Source: Caballeronia calidae
GTDB lineage: Bacteria > Pseudomonadota > Gammaproteobacteria > Burkholderiales > Burkholderiaceae
Reading direction: 5' to 3'
DNA: 64,000 nucleotides
Assembly: GCF_900044055.2 (NCBI RefSeq)
Contig: NZ_FCOX02000033.1
Span: 1 to 64,000, forward strand
The notes under the pieces were generated by a model. The model saw only the letters and a list, made by a program, of their open reading frames with translations. It was not told the origin of the DNA and did no database searches. Shown one piece after another: positions 8,131 through 17,856 of this stretch. The position numbers were made by a program, and so were the translations under genes. Position 1 is the first letter of the stretch. Every line of letters starts with the position of its first letter.

Positions 8131-9303
8131 TCAGGCAGCTTGTCCGATCGAAAGACGGCGCGCGCGCTTGTCGAGCGTCGCCGAGAGCAACGTGAGGCCG
8201 AACGCGCTTGCCGCCATCAGAATGCCGACCCACGGCAGCGACGTGAGCGGCGCACCCGCGCTGATCACGCAGCCGCCGAGCCACGCGCCCGTCGCGTTGC
8301 CGAGGTTGAACGCGCCCTGATTCAGCGTCGATGCGAGATTCGGCGCATCGCTCGCGCGGTTCACGATCAGCATTTGCAGCGGCGGCACGATCGCGAACGC
8401 GAGCACACCCCAGAAGAAGATCGTGATCATCGCCGAGACGGGCTCGTGCATCGTGCCCGCGAAGATCGTCAGAATCACGACGATCGCCAGAAGGAACGAC
8501 AGCAGCGAACGCAGCAGCTTCCAGTCCGCGAGCTTGCCGCCGAGCGTGCTGCCCACCGTGAGTCCGAGGCCGAACAGCAGCAGCACATACGTGACCGCGT
8601 GCGGCGAAAAGCCCGTCACGTCCTCGAGGATAGGCGTGATATACGTGAACACCGAGAAAAGACTGGCCGATGCGAGCACGCTGATGCCGAGCACCATCAG
8701 CACTTGCGGATTCTTGAGCACGTCGAATTCGCGCAGGATGCTGGTCTCGCGCATCTCGATGTGCTTCGGCAGGCAGACGGCGAGCGCGCCCGCCGCCGCG
8801 ATGCCGATCAGCGTGACGACCCAGAACGTCGAGCGCCAGCCCGCCGCCTGGCCGAGCGCGGTGCCGAGCGGCACGCCGAGCACGTTCGCGAGCGTGAGCC
8901 CGGTGAACATCAGCGCGATGGCCTGCGCGCGGCGGTTCGGCGCGACGAGATCGGCGGCGACCACCGAGCCGATGCCGAAGAACGCGCCGTGACAGAACGC
9001 GGTGACGATGCGCGCGCCCATCAGCACCCAGTAGTTCGGCGCGAGCGCGCACAGCAGATTGCCGACGATGAATACGCCGATCAGGTTCATCAGCGCCTTC
9101 TTGCGCGGCATCTTCGCGGTGACGACGGCGAGGATCGGCGCGCCCACCGTCACGCCGAGCGCATAGCCGGACACGAGCATGCCCGCCGCCGGAATCGTCA
9201 CGCCGAGATCGCGCGCGACGTTGGGCAACAGGCCCATGATGACGAATTCGGTCGTGCCGATGCCGAACGCGGCAATGGCGAGAGCGAAAAGAGGCAGAGG
9301 CAT
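8131..9303 (-). CDS. MFS efflux transporter of the AraJ/YdhP type
   Basis: A 390-residue, 12-helix drug:H+ antiporter-1 type MFS protein. The opening AFGIGTTEFVIMGLLP, the helix 4 segment CHGAFFGIGSVVAADLV and the later NQGAFNLGNATGAWLGG match E. coli YdhP and AraJ. The start at 9303 (MPLPLF) gives the usual family length; an ATG at 9342 would add 13 residues, and a much longer open frame to 9606 has no support. No good ribosome binding site is seen. It is upstream of, and likely cotranscribed with, the second MFS gene. Confidence 0.87.
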   Translation of the reverse strand: MPLPLFALAIAAFGIGTTEFVIMGLLPNVARDLGVTIPAAGMLVSGYALGVTVGAPILAVVTAKMPRKKALMNLIGVFIVGNLLCALAPNYWVLMGARIVTAFCHGAFFGIGSVVAADLVAPNRRAQAIALMFTGLTLANVLGVPLGTALGQAAGWRSTFWVVTLIGIAAAGALAVCLPKHIEMRETSILREFDVLKNPQVLMVLGISVLASASLFSVFTYITPILEDVTGFSPHAVTYVLLLFGLGLTVGSTLGGKLADWKLLRSLLSFLLAIVVILTIFAGTMHEPVSAMITIFFWGVLAFAIVPPLQMLIVNRASDAPNLASTLNQGAFNLGNATGAWLGGCVISAGAPLTSLPWVGILMAASAFGLTLLSATLDKRARRLSIGQAA

Positions 9304-9613
9304 GGCGGGGGGCGGCGCAAGTGTCACGCTTTCGGCGCGCATCGTCGGATTGAGCGATGCAGGCGTCGAGGCGGAATGGAAGGCTCGAATTGTACCGAAA
9401 GGGATTTTTTGATGCTGGTATAAACCCTGATGCCGATCGGCCCGGGCCATGCTTCGGCCTGAACGGATATTCTTACGGACGCGGCGCCGGCGCATGAGTC
9501 TTGCCGACGCCGCGCCACCATGCGTCAGATGTTCCCGGTAACACACGCGCGGGCACGCATTCGTTGCGCGCGCCGCTCGCCGGTGAGTGTTGGAAAAACG
9601 CAGCAACTACTCG
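9304..9613. other. Divergent intergenic region
   Basis: About 310 bp between a minus-strand MFS gene and a plus-strand secreted-protein gene. A minus-strand TACAAT (9389-9394) could be a -10 element for the MFS gene, but no convincing -35 element is placed. Nothing else is recognisable. Confidence 0.35.
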
Positions 9614-10063
9614 ATGAAGATGTCAACGATCAAAGCCCTTATCCGCACCGCCATCGCATCCGCGATGCTCTTCGCCACGCTCGCACACGCCCAGAGCGAC
9701 GCCGCCGGCCCCATCGCCACGAAGGCGGGCGCGCTGAATTTCCTGCGCGATGAATCCGGCATGGCCGCGCTCATCGAGACTCAAGTGTTCGATCGCTTCG
9801 ACGCGAAACGCATCGCGCACTTCGACGAAACGTCCGGCACGAGCGACACCGTCACGCGCATGCTCGTGCAATCCGACACCGGACCGGTGCTCTACGACTT
9901 CCGCCGCAATCCGCCGCTCGTGCAGCGCGTGAATCAGCGCATGACGGTCAAGCGTGTGTTCTGGCAGGGCGAGGAGGTGGTGATGCAATCGAATCTCGGC
10001 TGGTACGGATTCCAGCGTGGCAAGCTCACGAAGCTGCAATCGTCGACCTCGGTCTATCGCTGA
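9614..10063 (+). CDS. Small secreted protein of unknown function
   Basis: A 149-residue protein with a clear Sec signal peptide: basic start, hydrophobic core LIRTAIASAMLFATL and an AHA|QS cleavage site near residue 24, so it is probably periplasmic. The mature part has no domain I recognise; it ends in WYGFQRGKLTKLQSS. The start at 9614 is chosen for the signal peptide; 9620 is equally possible. Its last 38 bp overlap the end of the convergent pdeM gene. Confidence 0.7.
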   Translation: MKMSTIKALIRTAIASAMLFATLAHAQSDAAGPIATKAGALNFLRDESGMAALIETQVFDRFDAKRIAHFDETSGTSDTVTRMLVQSDTGPVLYDFRRNPPLVQRVNQRMTVKRVFWQGEEVVMQSNLGWYGFQRGKLTKLQSSTSVYR

Positions 10064-10715
10064 GCGGAAACACGCGTTCGCCGGCGATCACGTAGACCGC
10101 TTCGCGGCGCACCTCGCCATTCACTTCGAAGCCACCCGTGAACGCGCCGAACGCGGGCAGCACGCCCGCGTTCGGGCCGATGCGAAAGCACGGCAGACGC
10201 ACGCTGTCGACGCGCGTCGCGAGCCGATACACCGGATGCTCGTGGCCGGCGAGCGCGTAGGCGCCATCGACCGTCTGCGGATGATGGCAAAGCGCCCACG
10301 GCCCGAGCACGTGCGGCTCCTTCACGACCTCGACGCCGAACAGCGCGGGCAGCGCGCCCGCATGCTTGTCGTGATTGCCTTCGACGAGCACGAGCCTCAG
10401 CGCGCGATGTCTCGCGCGCCAGGCGGCGAGCGCGTCGAGCGTTTCGTCGGCATGGGACTCGCGCGCGTGCAGCAGGTCGCCGAGAAAGACGATCGATTCC
10501 GGACGATGCGCCGTGACGAGCGCATCGAGCCGCGCGAGACTTTCGCCCGTCGTGCCGATGGGCACCGGAATGCCGCGCGCGCGAAACACGGCATCCTTGC
10601 CGAAGTGGGCATCGGCGATGAAAAGGGTCTTCAGGAGCGGATCGAAGGCCGCGCGGTCCGCGGAGAGCAGAAGCGCATGGCCGTTCACATCGATGGTCAA
10701 TGCCTCGGTCGTCAT
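10026..10715 (-). CDS. pdeM: Ligase-associated DNA damage response phosphoesterase (PdeM-like)
   Basis: A 229-residue calcineurin-like metallophosphoesterase. Metal-binding motifs are in order: ADAHFGKD (D-x-H), LGDLLHAR (G-D), EGNHDKH (G-N-H-D), CHHPQ and AGHEHP (G-H-x-H). Proteins of this size linked to an Lhr-type helicase and a DNA ligase are known as PdeM; the natural substrate is unclear. The ATG at 10715 directly follows the helicase stop (TAA-ATG). It is the last gene of the four-gene repair operon and its 3' end overlaps the convergent secreted-protein gene by 38 bp. Confidence 0.88.
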   Translation of the reverse strand: MTTEALTIDVNGHALLLSADRAAFDPLLKTLFIADAHFGKDAVFRARGIPVPIGTTGESLARLDALVTAHRPESIVFLGDLLHARESHADETLDALAAWRARHRALRLVLVEGNHDKHAGALPALFGVEVVKEPHVLGPWALCHHPQTVDGAYALAGHEHPVYRLATRVDSVRLPCFRIGPNAGVLPAFGAFTGGFEVNGEVRREAVYVIAGERVFPLSDRPRSTIAAS

Positions 10716-13316
10716 TTATGCCTTCGCCGCCTTCTCCAGATCCGCGAGCATGCGCTCGACGCGATCCGACAGCTTCTCCGTGCTCACCTTCTCCCGCAAG
10801 CGCGCGACGATCAGCGGAAACGCGAAAGGCGTCGGCTTCTTCGGATGCGTCAGGGCGAGCCGGCTTTCGCTCATGCGCTGCAGCGCCGCGCGGATGCGGC
10901 CGAGCTCGAGCTCCTGCAGCATCACTTCCTGATCCGCCTGCGCGAGCAGCAGATTGCCGCTGTCGTGCTTGCGAAAGACTTCGTAGAAGAGGCCGCTCGA
11001 CGCCTGCAGTTGCCGCGCGCTTTTCTGCTGCCCCGGATGACCTTGATAGATGAGCCCCGACACCCGCGCGATCTCGCGAAAGCGCCGCGCCGACAGCTCC
11101 GATGCGTTCAGGCTCGCGAGAATGTCGTGCTCCAGATGCTCCGGTGAAAACAGGCCTTCCGCGATGAGTGTCTCCCAATCGAACGGCCGTGCCGACAGCA
11201 ATTCGAAGCCGTAGTCGTTCATCGAAATGGAGAAGGTGCCCGGCCGGTCGCGCGATGCGCGCCAGCCGAGCAGCGACCCGAGCCCGATATGCGCCATGCG
11301 CCCCGCGAACGGATAGCAGAAGAAGTGATGCCCTTCGCGCGAGCGCACCAGTTCGACGACCAGCACGCCCGGCCCCGGCAGCGCCGACCACTTCGCCTGC
11401 AAGTCGAGCAGTGGCTTGACGGCGCGCATCTCGGGCTCGTCGTAGATGCCGTCGTTGGCGCGCGCGAGCATCACGAGCGCGGCGTCGGCCAACTCGGACG
11501 ACAGCGGCATCTTGCTGCCCGCCCATTGCGGCATCGCACCGCGCGATGAGGTCGCGCGCTTCACGTAGGCGGTCATGTCGCGCACGCGCACGAGTTCGAG
11601 CGCGCGTCCGCCGAAGGTGAAGACATCGCCGGGCTTGAGACGCGAGATGAACGATTCCTCCATCGCGCCGATGCGCCCGCCCGTCATATACGCGACGCTG
11701 ATGGTTGCGTTCGCAACTATCGTCCCGACGTTGTTGCGATGTCTGCGCACGAGATCGTCGCGCGGCACGCGATACACGCCGTCATCGCCTTTCACGACGC
11801 GATGAAAATCCGGATACGCCGCGAGCGACGTGCCGCCGCGCTCGACGAACGCGAGCGCCCAGTCGAACTCGGCTTGCGTCAGGTCGCGATACGCATAGGC
11901 GCTGCGCACTTCGTCCAGCATGTCATCGGGCGTGAAGCCGCCGCCGATCGCGACCGTCACGAGATGCTGCACGAGCACGTCGAGCGGCTTCAACGGCATG
12001 TCGCGTCCTTCGATGCGATGCTCGCCGATCGCCCAGCGCGCCGCGGCCGCTTCGACGAGCTCGAGCGCGTGCGTCGGCACGATCGACACGCGCGATACGC
12101 GGCCCGGCGCGTGGCCCGAGCGTCCGGCGCGCTGCATCAGTCGCGCGACGCCCTTCGGCGAGCCGATCTGAAACACGCGATCGACCGGCAGAAAGTCCAC
12201 GCCGAGATCGAGACTCGACGTGCACACGACCGCCTTCAGTTGCCCGTTCTTGAGCCCGAGCTCGACCCAGTCGCGCACTTCCTTGTCGAGCGAGCCGTGA
12301 TGCAGCGCGAGCAGGCCCGCCCATTCGGGCCGCAATTCGAGCAGCGCGCGATACCAGATTTCCGATTGCGAGCGCGTGTTGGTGAAGACGAGCGAGCTTT
12401 GCGCGCGATCGATCTCATCGGCGACGGGACCGACTTGCCGCACGCCTAGATGCCCGCCCCACGGAAAGCGCTCGATGGTCTCGGGAATCAGCGTATCGAC
12501 GACGAGCGTTTTCGGGTGCGCGCCGCGCACGACGACGCGCGGCGTCTTCACGGGATGAAGCAGCGCATCGTGCGCGAGCGCGAGATTGCCGAGCGTCGCC
12601 GACAGTCCCCAGATTTGCAGATGGGGCCGCCAGCGCGCGAGCCGGGCGATCGCGAGTTGCGTCTGCGTGCCGCGCTTGTTGCCGAGCAGTTCATGCCATT
12701 CGTCGACGACGATCATGCGCAGATGCTTCAGCTCGTCGCGAGCATTGGTGCGCGTCAGCGTCAGCGTGAGGCTTTCGGGCGTCGTCACGAGCGCGGACGG
12801 CATGCGCCGGCTTTGGCGCGCGCGTTCGGTCGACGACGTATCGCCGGTGCGCAGCCCGATCGTCCACGGCACGGACAGCGCGCTCACGGCGGCCTGCAGC
12901 GCGCGGGCGGTGTCGGCGGCGAGCGCGCGCATCGGCGTGATCCAGAGCACGGTGAGCGGCGCGGGCAGGGCGTTCGGCTTCGGCGCTTTGTCCGCATACG
13001 CGGCGAGCGCGCCGAGCCACACGGCCCAGGTTTTGCCGGCGCCGGTCGTCGCGTGAAGCAGGCCGCTCGCGCCGCGCCCGATCTCGCGCCACGCGTCGCG
13101 CTGAAACTCGAACGGCTGCCAGCCGCGTTCGTCGAACCAGCGCGCGATGCGTTCATCGACAGGCTTTGCGGCTTGCGTTTCGTCGTAGGCGAAAGGCGCG
13201 GGCGTGAAAAGCTCGGCGGCGGCATCGAGCTTCGCCTGGGCGGCGCGCGTGCGCGGCACGCGGCGCGGTCGCGGGGCGCGGCGCTTGCGCTCGTCCGCCG
13301 ATTCGGGCGCGCTCAT
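10716..13316 (-). CDS. Ligase-associated Lhr-type DEXH-box helicase
   Basis: An 866-residue superfamily 2 helicase of the Lhr-core type, expected to act in DNA repair with the adjacent ligase. Motif I is TTGAGKT (about 90-96), motif II is VVDEWH (DEWH form), motif III is SATLGN and motif VI is QRAGRSGH. The part after about residue 450 has the winged-helix and Lhr-specific domains. A basic N-terminal tail ([14 protein letters not shown]) precedes the core. It starts at 13316 within the ligase stop (ATGA overlap). A longer open frame to 14264 is a shadow over the ligase gene. Confidence 0.92.
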   Translation of the reverse strand: MSAPESADERKRRAPRPRRVPRTRAAQAKLDAAAELFTPAPFAYDETQAAKPVDERIARWFDERGWQPFEFQRDAWREIGRGASGLLHATTGAGKTWAVWLGALAAYADKAPKPNALPAPLTVLWITPMRALAADTARALQAAVSALSVPWTIGLRTGDTSSTERARQSRRMPSALVTTPESLTLTLTRTNARDELKHLRMIVVDEWHELLGNKRGTQTQLAIARLARWRPHLQIWGLSATLGNLALAHDALLHPVKTPRVVVRGAHPKTLVVDTLIPETIERFPWGGHLGVRQVGPVADEIDRAQSSLVFTNTRSQSEIWYRALLELRPEWAGLLALHHGSLDKEVRDWVELGLKNGQLKAVVCTSSLDLGVDFLPVDRVFQIGSPKGVARLMQRAGRSGHAPGRVSRVSIVPTHALELVEAAAARWAIGEHRIEGRDMPLKPLDVLVQHLVTVAIGGGFTPDDMLDEVRSAYAYRDLTQAEFDWALAFVERGGTSLAAYPDFHRVVKGDDGVYRVPRDDLVRRHRNNVGTIVANATISVAYMTGGRIGAMEESFISRLKPGDVFTFGGRALELVRVRDMTAYVKRATSSRGAMPQWAGSKMPLSSELADAALVMLARANDGIYDEPEMRAVKPLLDLQAKWSALPGPGVLVVELVRSREGHHFFCYPFAGRMAHIGLGSLLGWRASRDRPGTFSISMNDYGFELLSARPFDWETLIAEGLFSPEHLEHDILASLNASELSARRFREIARVSGLIYQGHPGQQKSARQLQASSGLFYEVFRKHDSGNLLLAQADQEVMLQELELGRIRAALQRMSESRLALTHPKKPTPFAFPLIVARLREKVSTEKLSDRVERMLADLEKAAKA

Positions 13317-14980
13317 GCCGTCGCCTCGTTCAGAAAGCCCTTGAGGATATCGAGCGTATCGGCGTCTTCGATCTTCTTGTCGGTGCGCCAGCGCAGCATG
13401 CGCGGAAAGCGCACCGCGATGCCCGACTTGTGGCGCGGGCTCGCCTGTATGCCTTCGAAGCCGATCTCGAAGACGAGCGTCGGCGTCACGCTTCTCACCG
13501 GCCCGAACTTTTCGATGGTCGTCTTGCGCACGATTGCATCGACCTGGCGCATTTCCTCGTCGGTGAGTCCGGAATAGGCCTTCGCGAAGGGCACGAGCGT
13601 GCGCGTGCCGTCGGCTTCGTCCCAGACGGCGAAGGTGAAATCCGTGTAGAGGCTCGCGCGCCGTCCGTGGCCGCGTTGCGCATAGAGCAGCACCGCGTCG
13701 ATGGAATACGGATCGATCTTCCACTTCCACCACGTGCCCGATGCCTTCGTGCGCCCGACGCCGTACATCGACGCGCGCTCCTTCAGCATCAGGCCTTCGA
13801 CGCCGCGCGCGCGGCTCTCGTCGCGCAACGCGGAAAGCGCCGGCCAGTCCGGTGCGACGACCATCGGGGATACGCGCAGCAGATCCATCGCGAGCGAGGT
13901 GGAGAGCGCGTGCGCGAGCGCATCGAGCTGCGCGCGTCGCGCATGGAGCGGCTCGGTGCGCAGATCGCGGCCGTTGGCTTCGAGCAGATCGTAGGCGAGC
14001 AGCGCGGCGGGCGAATCGGCGAGCACTTTCTTCGTGAGCGACTTGCGCGTGATGCGCGGCTGCAGTCGCGCGAACGGCAGCGGCGCGCTCGCGCCCGGCT
14101 CCCACGCGAGAATTTCGCCGTCGATCACCGTGCCGTCGGGCAGCGCCGCACCGAGCGACGCGAGCTCCGGAAAGCGCTCCGTGACGAGATCCTCGCCGCG
14201 CGACCAGATCCACACGCGGCCCGCGCGCTTCACGAGCTGCGCGCGTATGCCGTCCCACTTCCATTCGGCGATCCAGTCATCGGGCGAGCCGAGCGTCGCG
14301 GGATCGGCCTGCAGCGGATGCGCGAGAAAGAACGGATAGGGCAGGCCGATATCGCTTTCGTGCGGTGTGTCGACGTCGTCGCCTTCGGCTGCGGGTGCGA
14401 CGAGCCGAAGATAGCGCGCCGCGCTCGGCGCCTGCCGCGAATCGGTCCAGCCGACCATGCGCTGCGCGATGCGCTTGTGATCGACGCCCGCGACTTCCGC
14501 GAGCGCGCGCACGACGAGCTGCCGCGCGACGCCCACGCGGAAACCGCCGCCGATCAGCTTCGTCAGCAGAAAGCGCTCGCTCCAGTTCAGCTCGTCCCAG
14601 TAGCTCAACAGCCGTTCACGCAATTCCGAAGGGTTCGCGCCGCGCAGCGTCAGCACGCGCTCCTCGATCCATTGCGCGAGCCCGAGCGACGATTCGCCCG
14701 ACGCCGGCGGCAGCACATGCGCGATGGTTTCGGCGAGATCGCCGACCGCCTGATACGACTCTTCGAAGAGCCATTCCGGCAAGCCCGCGCGTTCGCGCGC
14801 GAACTCGGTCAGCAGGCGCGTCGGCACCGACTGGCGCGGCTTGCCGCCCGCGAGAAAGTACGATGCCCACGCGGCATCTTCAGGCTCCGCGGCCGAGAAA
14901 TAGGCGATCAGCGCTTCGAGCTTTTCGTTGGTCGAGGTCGTCGCGTCGAGCGCGGCGTAGAGCGTCGCGAAGCGTTTCAT
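13313..14980 (-). CDS. ATP-dependent DNA ligase (repair-operon type)
   Basis: A 555-residue ATP-dependent DNA ligase, distinct from the NAD-dependent replicative LigA. The adenylated lysine is Lys241 in WKWDGIR (motif I). [10 protein letters not shown] (motif III), [12 protein letters not shown] (motif IV) and WWKWKIDP (motif V) follow, with an OB-fold at the C-terminus. The N-terminal 200 residues are the helical DNA-binding domain. It overlaps the exonuclease stop and the helicase start by 4 bp each, so the three genes are translationally coupled. Such operons are described as ligase-associated DNA damage response; the exact pathway is not settled. Confidence 0.95.
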   Translation of the reverse strand: MKRFATLYAALDATTSTNEKLEALIAYFSAAEPEDAAWASYFLAGGKPRQSVPTRLLTEFARERAGLPEWLFEESYQAVGDLAETIAHVLPPASGESSLGLAQWIEERVLTLRGANPSELRERLLSYWDELNWSERFLLTKLIGGGFRVGVARQLVVRALAEVAGVDHKRIAQRMVGWTDSRQAPSAARYLRLVAPAAEGDDVDTPHESDIGLPYPFFLAHPLQADPATLGSPDDWIAEWKWDGIRAQLVKRAGRVWIWSRGEDLVTERFPELASLGAALPDGTVIDGEILAWEPGASAPLPFARLQPRITRKSLTKKVLADSPAALLAYDLLEANGRDLRTEPLHARRAQLDALAHALSTSLAMDLLRVSPMVVAPDWPALSALRDESRARGVEGLMLKERASMYGVGRTKASGTWWKWKIDPYSIDAVLLYAQRGHGRRASLYTDFTFAVWDEADGTRTLVPFAKAYSGLTDEEMRQVDAIVRKTTIEKFGPVRSVTPTLVFEIGFEGIQASPRHKSGIAVRFPRMLRWRTDKKIEDADTLDILKGFLNEATA

Positions 14981-16047
14981 GTCGCGGCGGTCTCGGGCTG
15001 CGCGGTGTCGGCTTCGATGGCGTCGTCGCCGTATTCGGTCTTGAAGGCGCCCGCATCGAGCCCCTGCTCGCAGAGCCAGCGCACCATCGGCTCGATCTGT
15101 CCGTGCGTGACGATCACGCGCTCAGCGCCCGTCGCGCCGATCGCGAGTTGCAGGCCGGGCCAGTCGGCGTGATCGGAGAGCACAAAACCGCGATCGACGC
15201 CCTTGCGCCTTCGCGTGCCGCGCAGACGCATCCAGCCGGACGCGAAGGCGTCGCTGTAATCGCCGAAGCGGCGCATCCACGTGCTGCCCTGCGCGGACGG
15301 CGGCGCGACGATCAGCGCGCCCTTGAACGCCGCCTTGTCCTTCGCGGCGATCTCGCTGACGAGGCGCGTGTGCGGCAACGCGATGCCCGCGTCGCGATAC
15401 GCGCGATTGAGCGGCTCGACCGCGCCGTGACAGAAGATCGGACCGATGGCGGCATCGACGCCCGCGAGAATGCGCTGCGCCTTGCCGAACGAATAGCTGA
15501 AGAGCACCGACGCGCGCCCTTGCGCCGCGTTGTGCCGCCACCATGAATCGATGCCGTCGAAGACATCGCGCGAGCTGTCCCATCGATAGATCGGCAGGCC
15601 GAACGTCGATTCGGTGATGAACGTATCGCAGCGCACGGGCTCGAAGGGCGCGCAGGTCGGATCGGGCTCGACCTTGTAATCGCCGGATGCGACCCACACG
15701 CGTCCCTTGTGCTCGACGCGCACCTGCGCCGAGCCGAGCACGTGTCCGGCGGGATGCAGCGACACGCGCACACCGTTCACGACGATTGCTTCCCCGTAGG
15801 CGAGCCCCTGCACATCGATGCCCGGAAGCCGCGACAGCAACACGCCGACGCCCGGCTCGGCAGCGAGGTAATGCGCGTGACCGAAGCGCGCATGATCCGC
15901 GTGCGCGTGCGTGATGACAGCGCGTTCGACGGGCCGCCACGGATCGATATGAAAGTTGCCCGGCACGCAGAAAAGTCCCTCGGGCCGCGCGACGATGAGG
16001 TCGGAAGAAGTGTCCACTGATCGTTGAGCGATGCGCGCGCGATGCAT
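14977..16047 (-). CDS. Ligase-associated exonuclease-like protein, metallo-beta-lactamase fold
   Basis: About 356 residues. The metal motif ITHAHADHAR (H-x-H-x-D-H) is near the N-terminus, HPAGHVLGSAQ and SGDYK follow, and VLSDHADW lies near the C-terminus, as in beta-CASP-related nucleases. In this operon type it is annotated as an mRNA 3'-end-processing-like exonuclease, probably a DNA end-processing nuclease. The start is uncertain: ATG at 16047 is used, GTG at 16017 would leave the conserved domain intact, and ATGs at 16056, 16071 and 16116 are further upstream; none has a good ribosome binding site. It is the first gene of the repair operon. Confidence 0.88.
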   Translation of the reverse strand: MHRARIAQRSVDTSSDLIVARPEGLFCVPGNFHIDPWRPVERAVITHAHADHARFGHAHYLAAEPGVGVLLSRLPGIDVQGLAYGEAIVVNGVRVSLHPAGHVLGSAQVRVEHKGRVWVASGDYKVEPDPTCAPFEPVRCDTFITESTFGLPIYRWDSSRDVFDGIDSWWRHNAAQGRASVLFSYSFGKAQRILAGVDAAIGPIFCHGAVEPLNRAYRDAGIALPHTRLVSEIAAKDKAAFKGALIVAPPSAQGSTWMRRFGDYSDAFASGWMRLRGTRRRKGVDRGFVLSDHADWPGLQLAIGATGAERVIVTHGQIEPMVRWLCEQGLDAGAFKTEYGDDAIEADTAQPETAAT

Positions 16048-16269
16048 GCAAGGCATCCGGATGACATGCATGCCGCCGCGCCATGCGGGAGTGTTCGATT
16101 CTGGCAACAAAAGCACGCCGCGTGCCCGTCATGGCGCTTTCATGAATCGCGTCTAGGGTGTAAAAGTTTATCTTGTTCGAGCGCCTGTTCAGCGATGTTC
16201 GTTCGAGCCGTTGTCAGCGAGGCACGCGCGCACGGGGCGCGCTCCGCAGTCTTCTTCTTATTGCCGAAC

Positions 16270-16767
16270 ATGGACACGATGGTTGCGCCGACCGCCGCAG
16301 AAGCGGTCTGGATCGTCAGGCTCCAGAGCCATCCGCAGTATGACTTCGTGCGCCTGAAACGGGTTTTCAGCGAGTACGGTTCGCGCCATCAGGTCGTGCT
16401 CGTCGACGTGAGAAAACTCCTCGAATGCGCCGATCGCGATGACACCGACTACGTGCTCAAGGCCGTGGACGACTGGCACGCGGGCAAGGTGCGCGGCATC
16501 CGCGAGTTTCTCGACCCGGATAATCCCCGCGTGCCGGAAATGCCCTACGTGACCATCAGCGTGCGCCGCGCGCCGGGTCTGCTCGGGCTGCTCGGCGTGC
16601 ATAGGGATGGGGTCGTCGCGTTCCGCAACGGACAGCATCGGGCGCGCTACATGGCTTATGCCGGGGCGCTCTGCATGCCGGTCGAAGTGCACGAACGCGA
16701 GGCGCCCTTGCTGCGCGCGATGTGCGCGGCACCGGATGCATCGAGTTCGGAGTACGGGGAAATTTGA
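16270..16767 (+). CDS. Plasmid fertility inhibition factor-like protein
   Basis: A 165-residue cytosolic protein. The central motif FRNGQHRARYMAYAGA (118-133) followed by PVEV resembles the G-x-H-R signature of the ParB/sulfiredoxin-like fold found in conjugation inhibitors such as FiwA and Osa. Chromosomal relatives in Burkholderia carry this family name. Members encoded on plasmids block transfer of other plasmids; whether this one does is not known. It is divergent from the DNA-repair operon. The start at 16270 is uncertain (16195 and 16279 are alternatives) and no ribosome binding site is clear. Confidence 0.55.
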   Translation: MDTMVAPTAAEAVWIVRLQSHPQYDFVRLKRVFSEYGSRHQVVLVDVRKLLECADRDDTDYVLKAVDDWHAGKVRGIREFLDPDNPRVPEMPYVTISVRRAPGLLGLLGVHRDGVVAFRNGQHRARYMAYAGALCMPVEVHEREAPLLRAMCAAPDASSSEYGEI

Positions 16768-16854
16768 GCGTTGCGTGCGCCGTGCTGGATAGCGCGGTGC
16801 TCGTCATCGAAGCGGGCCGGACGGCAAGGTTGCCGTGCCGGCCCGCGTGCGTCT

Positions 16855-17856
16855 TCAGTTCGCGGTGGCCGATGCGTTGCGCATCGTTTGCACGGGCATG
16901 ATTGACGGCGGCATGGACTGCCGGACCACGTCGTCGGGGCGCGCGCCGTTGCCGGTGAACTCGCGACTCAGATAGTCCAGTGCATAGTCGATGAAAAAAC
17001 GCGTCTTGGCGGGCAGATATTGCCGTCCCGGATAGACGATCGACACTTTCATGTCCGGGTCGTCGATCGTGTACTCGGGCAGCATGCGAACGAGCGTGCC
17101 GTCCTCCAGATCCGCGTGCACGATCCCTTCGGGCAGAATCGAGACGCCCATGCTCCGCAGCGTCGCGAGGCGGACCATCAAGCCGTTGTTGACCGTGTAC
17201 ACGGGCGCGAGCGTCACCTGTTCGGCGGAACCGAGACGATGGCGGAAGTGCCAGGTCTGACTGCGCATTTCGCTCGGCAGTCCGACCGATGCCAACGTTT
17301 GCAGATCCGTGGGCGAAGCGGGCATGCCGTACTCGGCGATAAACGCGGGCGTGGCGACCGGGACGAGCGCGTTGGTGCCGACCGGCCGTTCGATGAGCGC
17401 CGTGCTCGTCACCATGAACGCCGTCACGATACCGACGTCATATCCGTCCTCGACAAGATCGACATGACGCTCGGCGAGCGTCAGGCGAACGTTGACCTTC
17501 GGATAGAGATGGCGAAAGCCGTCGATGAGCGGCGTCAGCGTGAGAAGCGAGAGCGCGCTCGACGCGACGACGCGCAACGTGCCGCTCGGTTCGCCTTCGG
17601 TATGCGTGACCGTGGATTCCAGATGGTCAAGCTCTTCGAGCAGCGCGCGGCAGCCCTCCAGATAACGGGTGCCGGCTTCGGTGAGAGACAGATTGCGGGT
17701 AGTGCGGTTGATGAGACGCGTTCGGAGGTGCGCTTCGAGCATCGCAATTGCCCGTGTGACGAGCGCATTCGAGACATCGAGTTGTTGAGCCGCGCGGCGA
17801 AAACTTTCCGTATCCGCCACGCGCACGAAGACGCGCATTGCATGGATCTGGTTCAT
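16855..17856 (-). CDS. LysR-family transcriptional regulator
   Basis: A 333-residue LysR-type regulator. The N-terminal winged helix-turn-helix spans about residues 1-60 (FRRAAQQLDVSNALVTRAIAMLE and RTRLINRTTRNLSLTEAG), and the periplasmic-binding-like effector domain covers about 90-300. The close match to the group acting on aromatic and redox genes is typical, but the effector and target are not evident. It faces a long AT-rich gap and has no divergent partner gene, so its target is unclear. Confidence 0.92.
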   Translation of the reverse strand: MNQIHAMRVFVRVADTESFRRAAQQLDVSNALVTRAIAMLEAHLRTRLINRTTRNLSLTEAGTRYLEGCRALLEELDHLESTVTHTEGEPSGTLRVVASSALSLLTLTPLIDGFRHLYPKVNVRLTLAERHVDLVEDGYDVGIVTAFMVTSTALIERPVGTNALVPVATPAFIAEYGMPASPTDLQTLASVGLPSEMRSQTWHFRHRLGSAEQVTLAPVYTVNNGLMVRLATLRSMGVSILPEGIVHADLEDGTLVRMLPEYTIDDPDMKVSIVYPGRQYLPAKTRFFIDYALDYLSREFTGNGARPDDVVRQSMPPSIMPVQTMRNASATAN

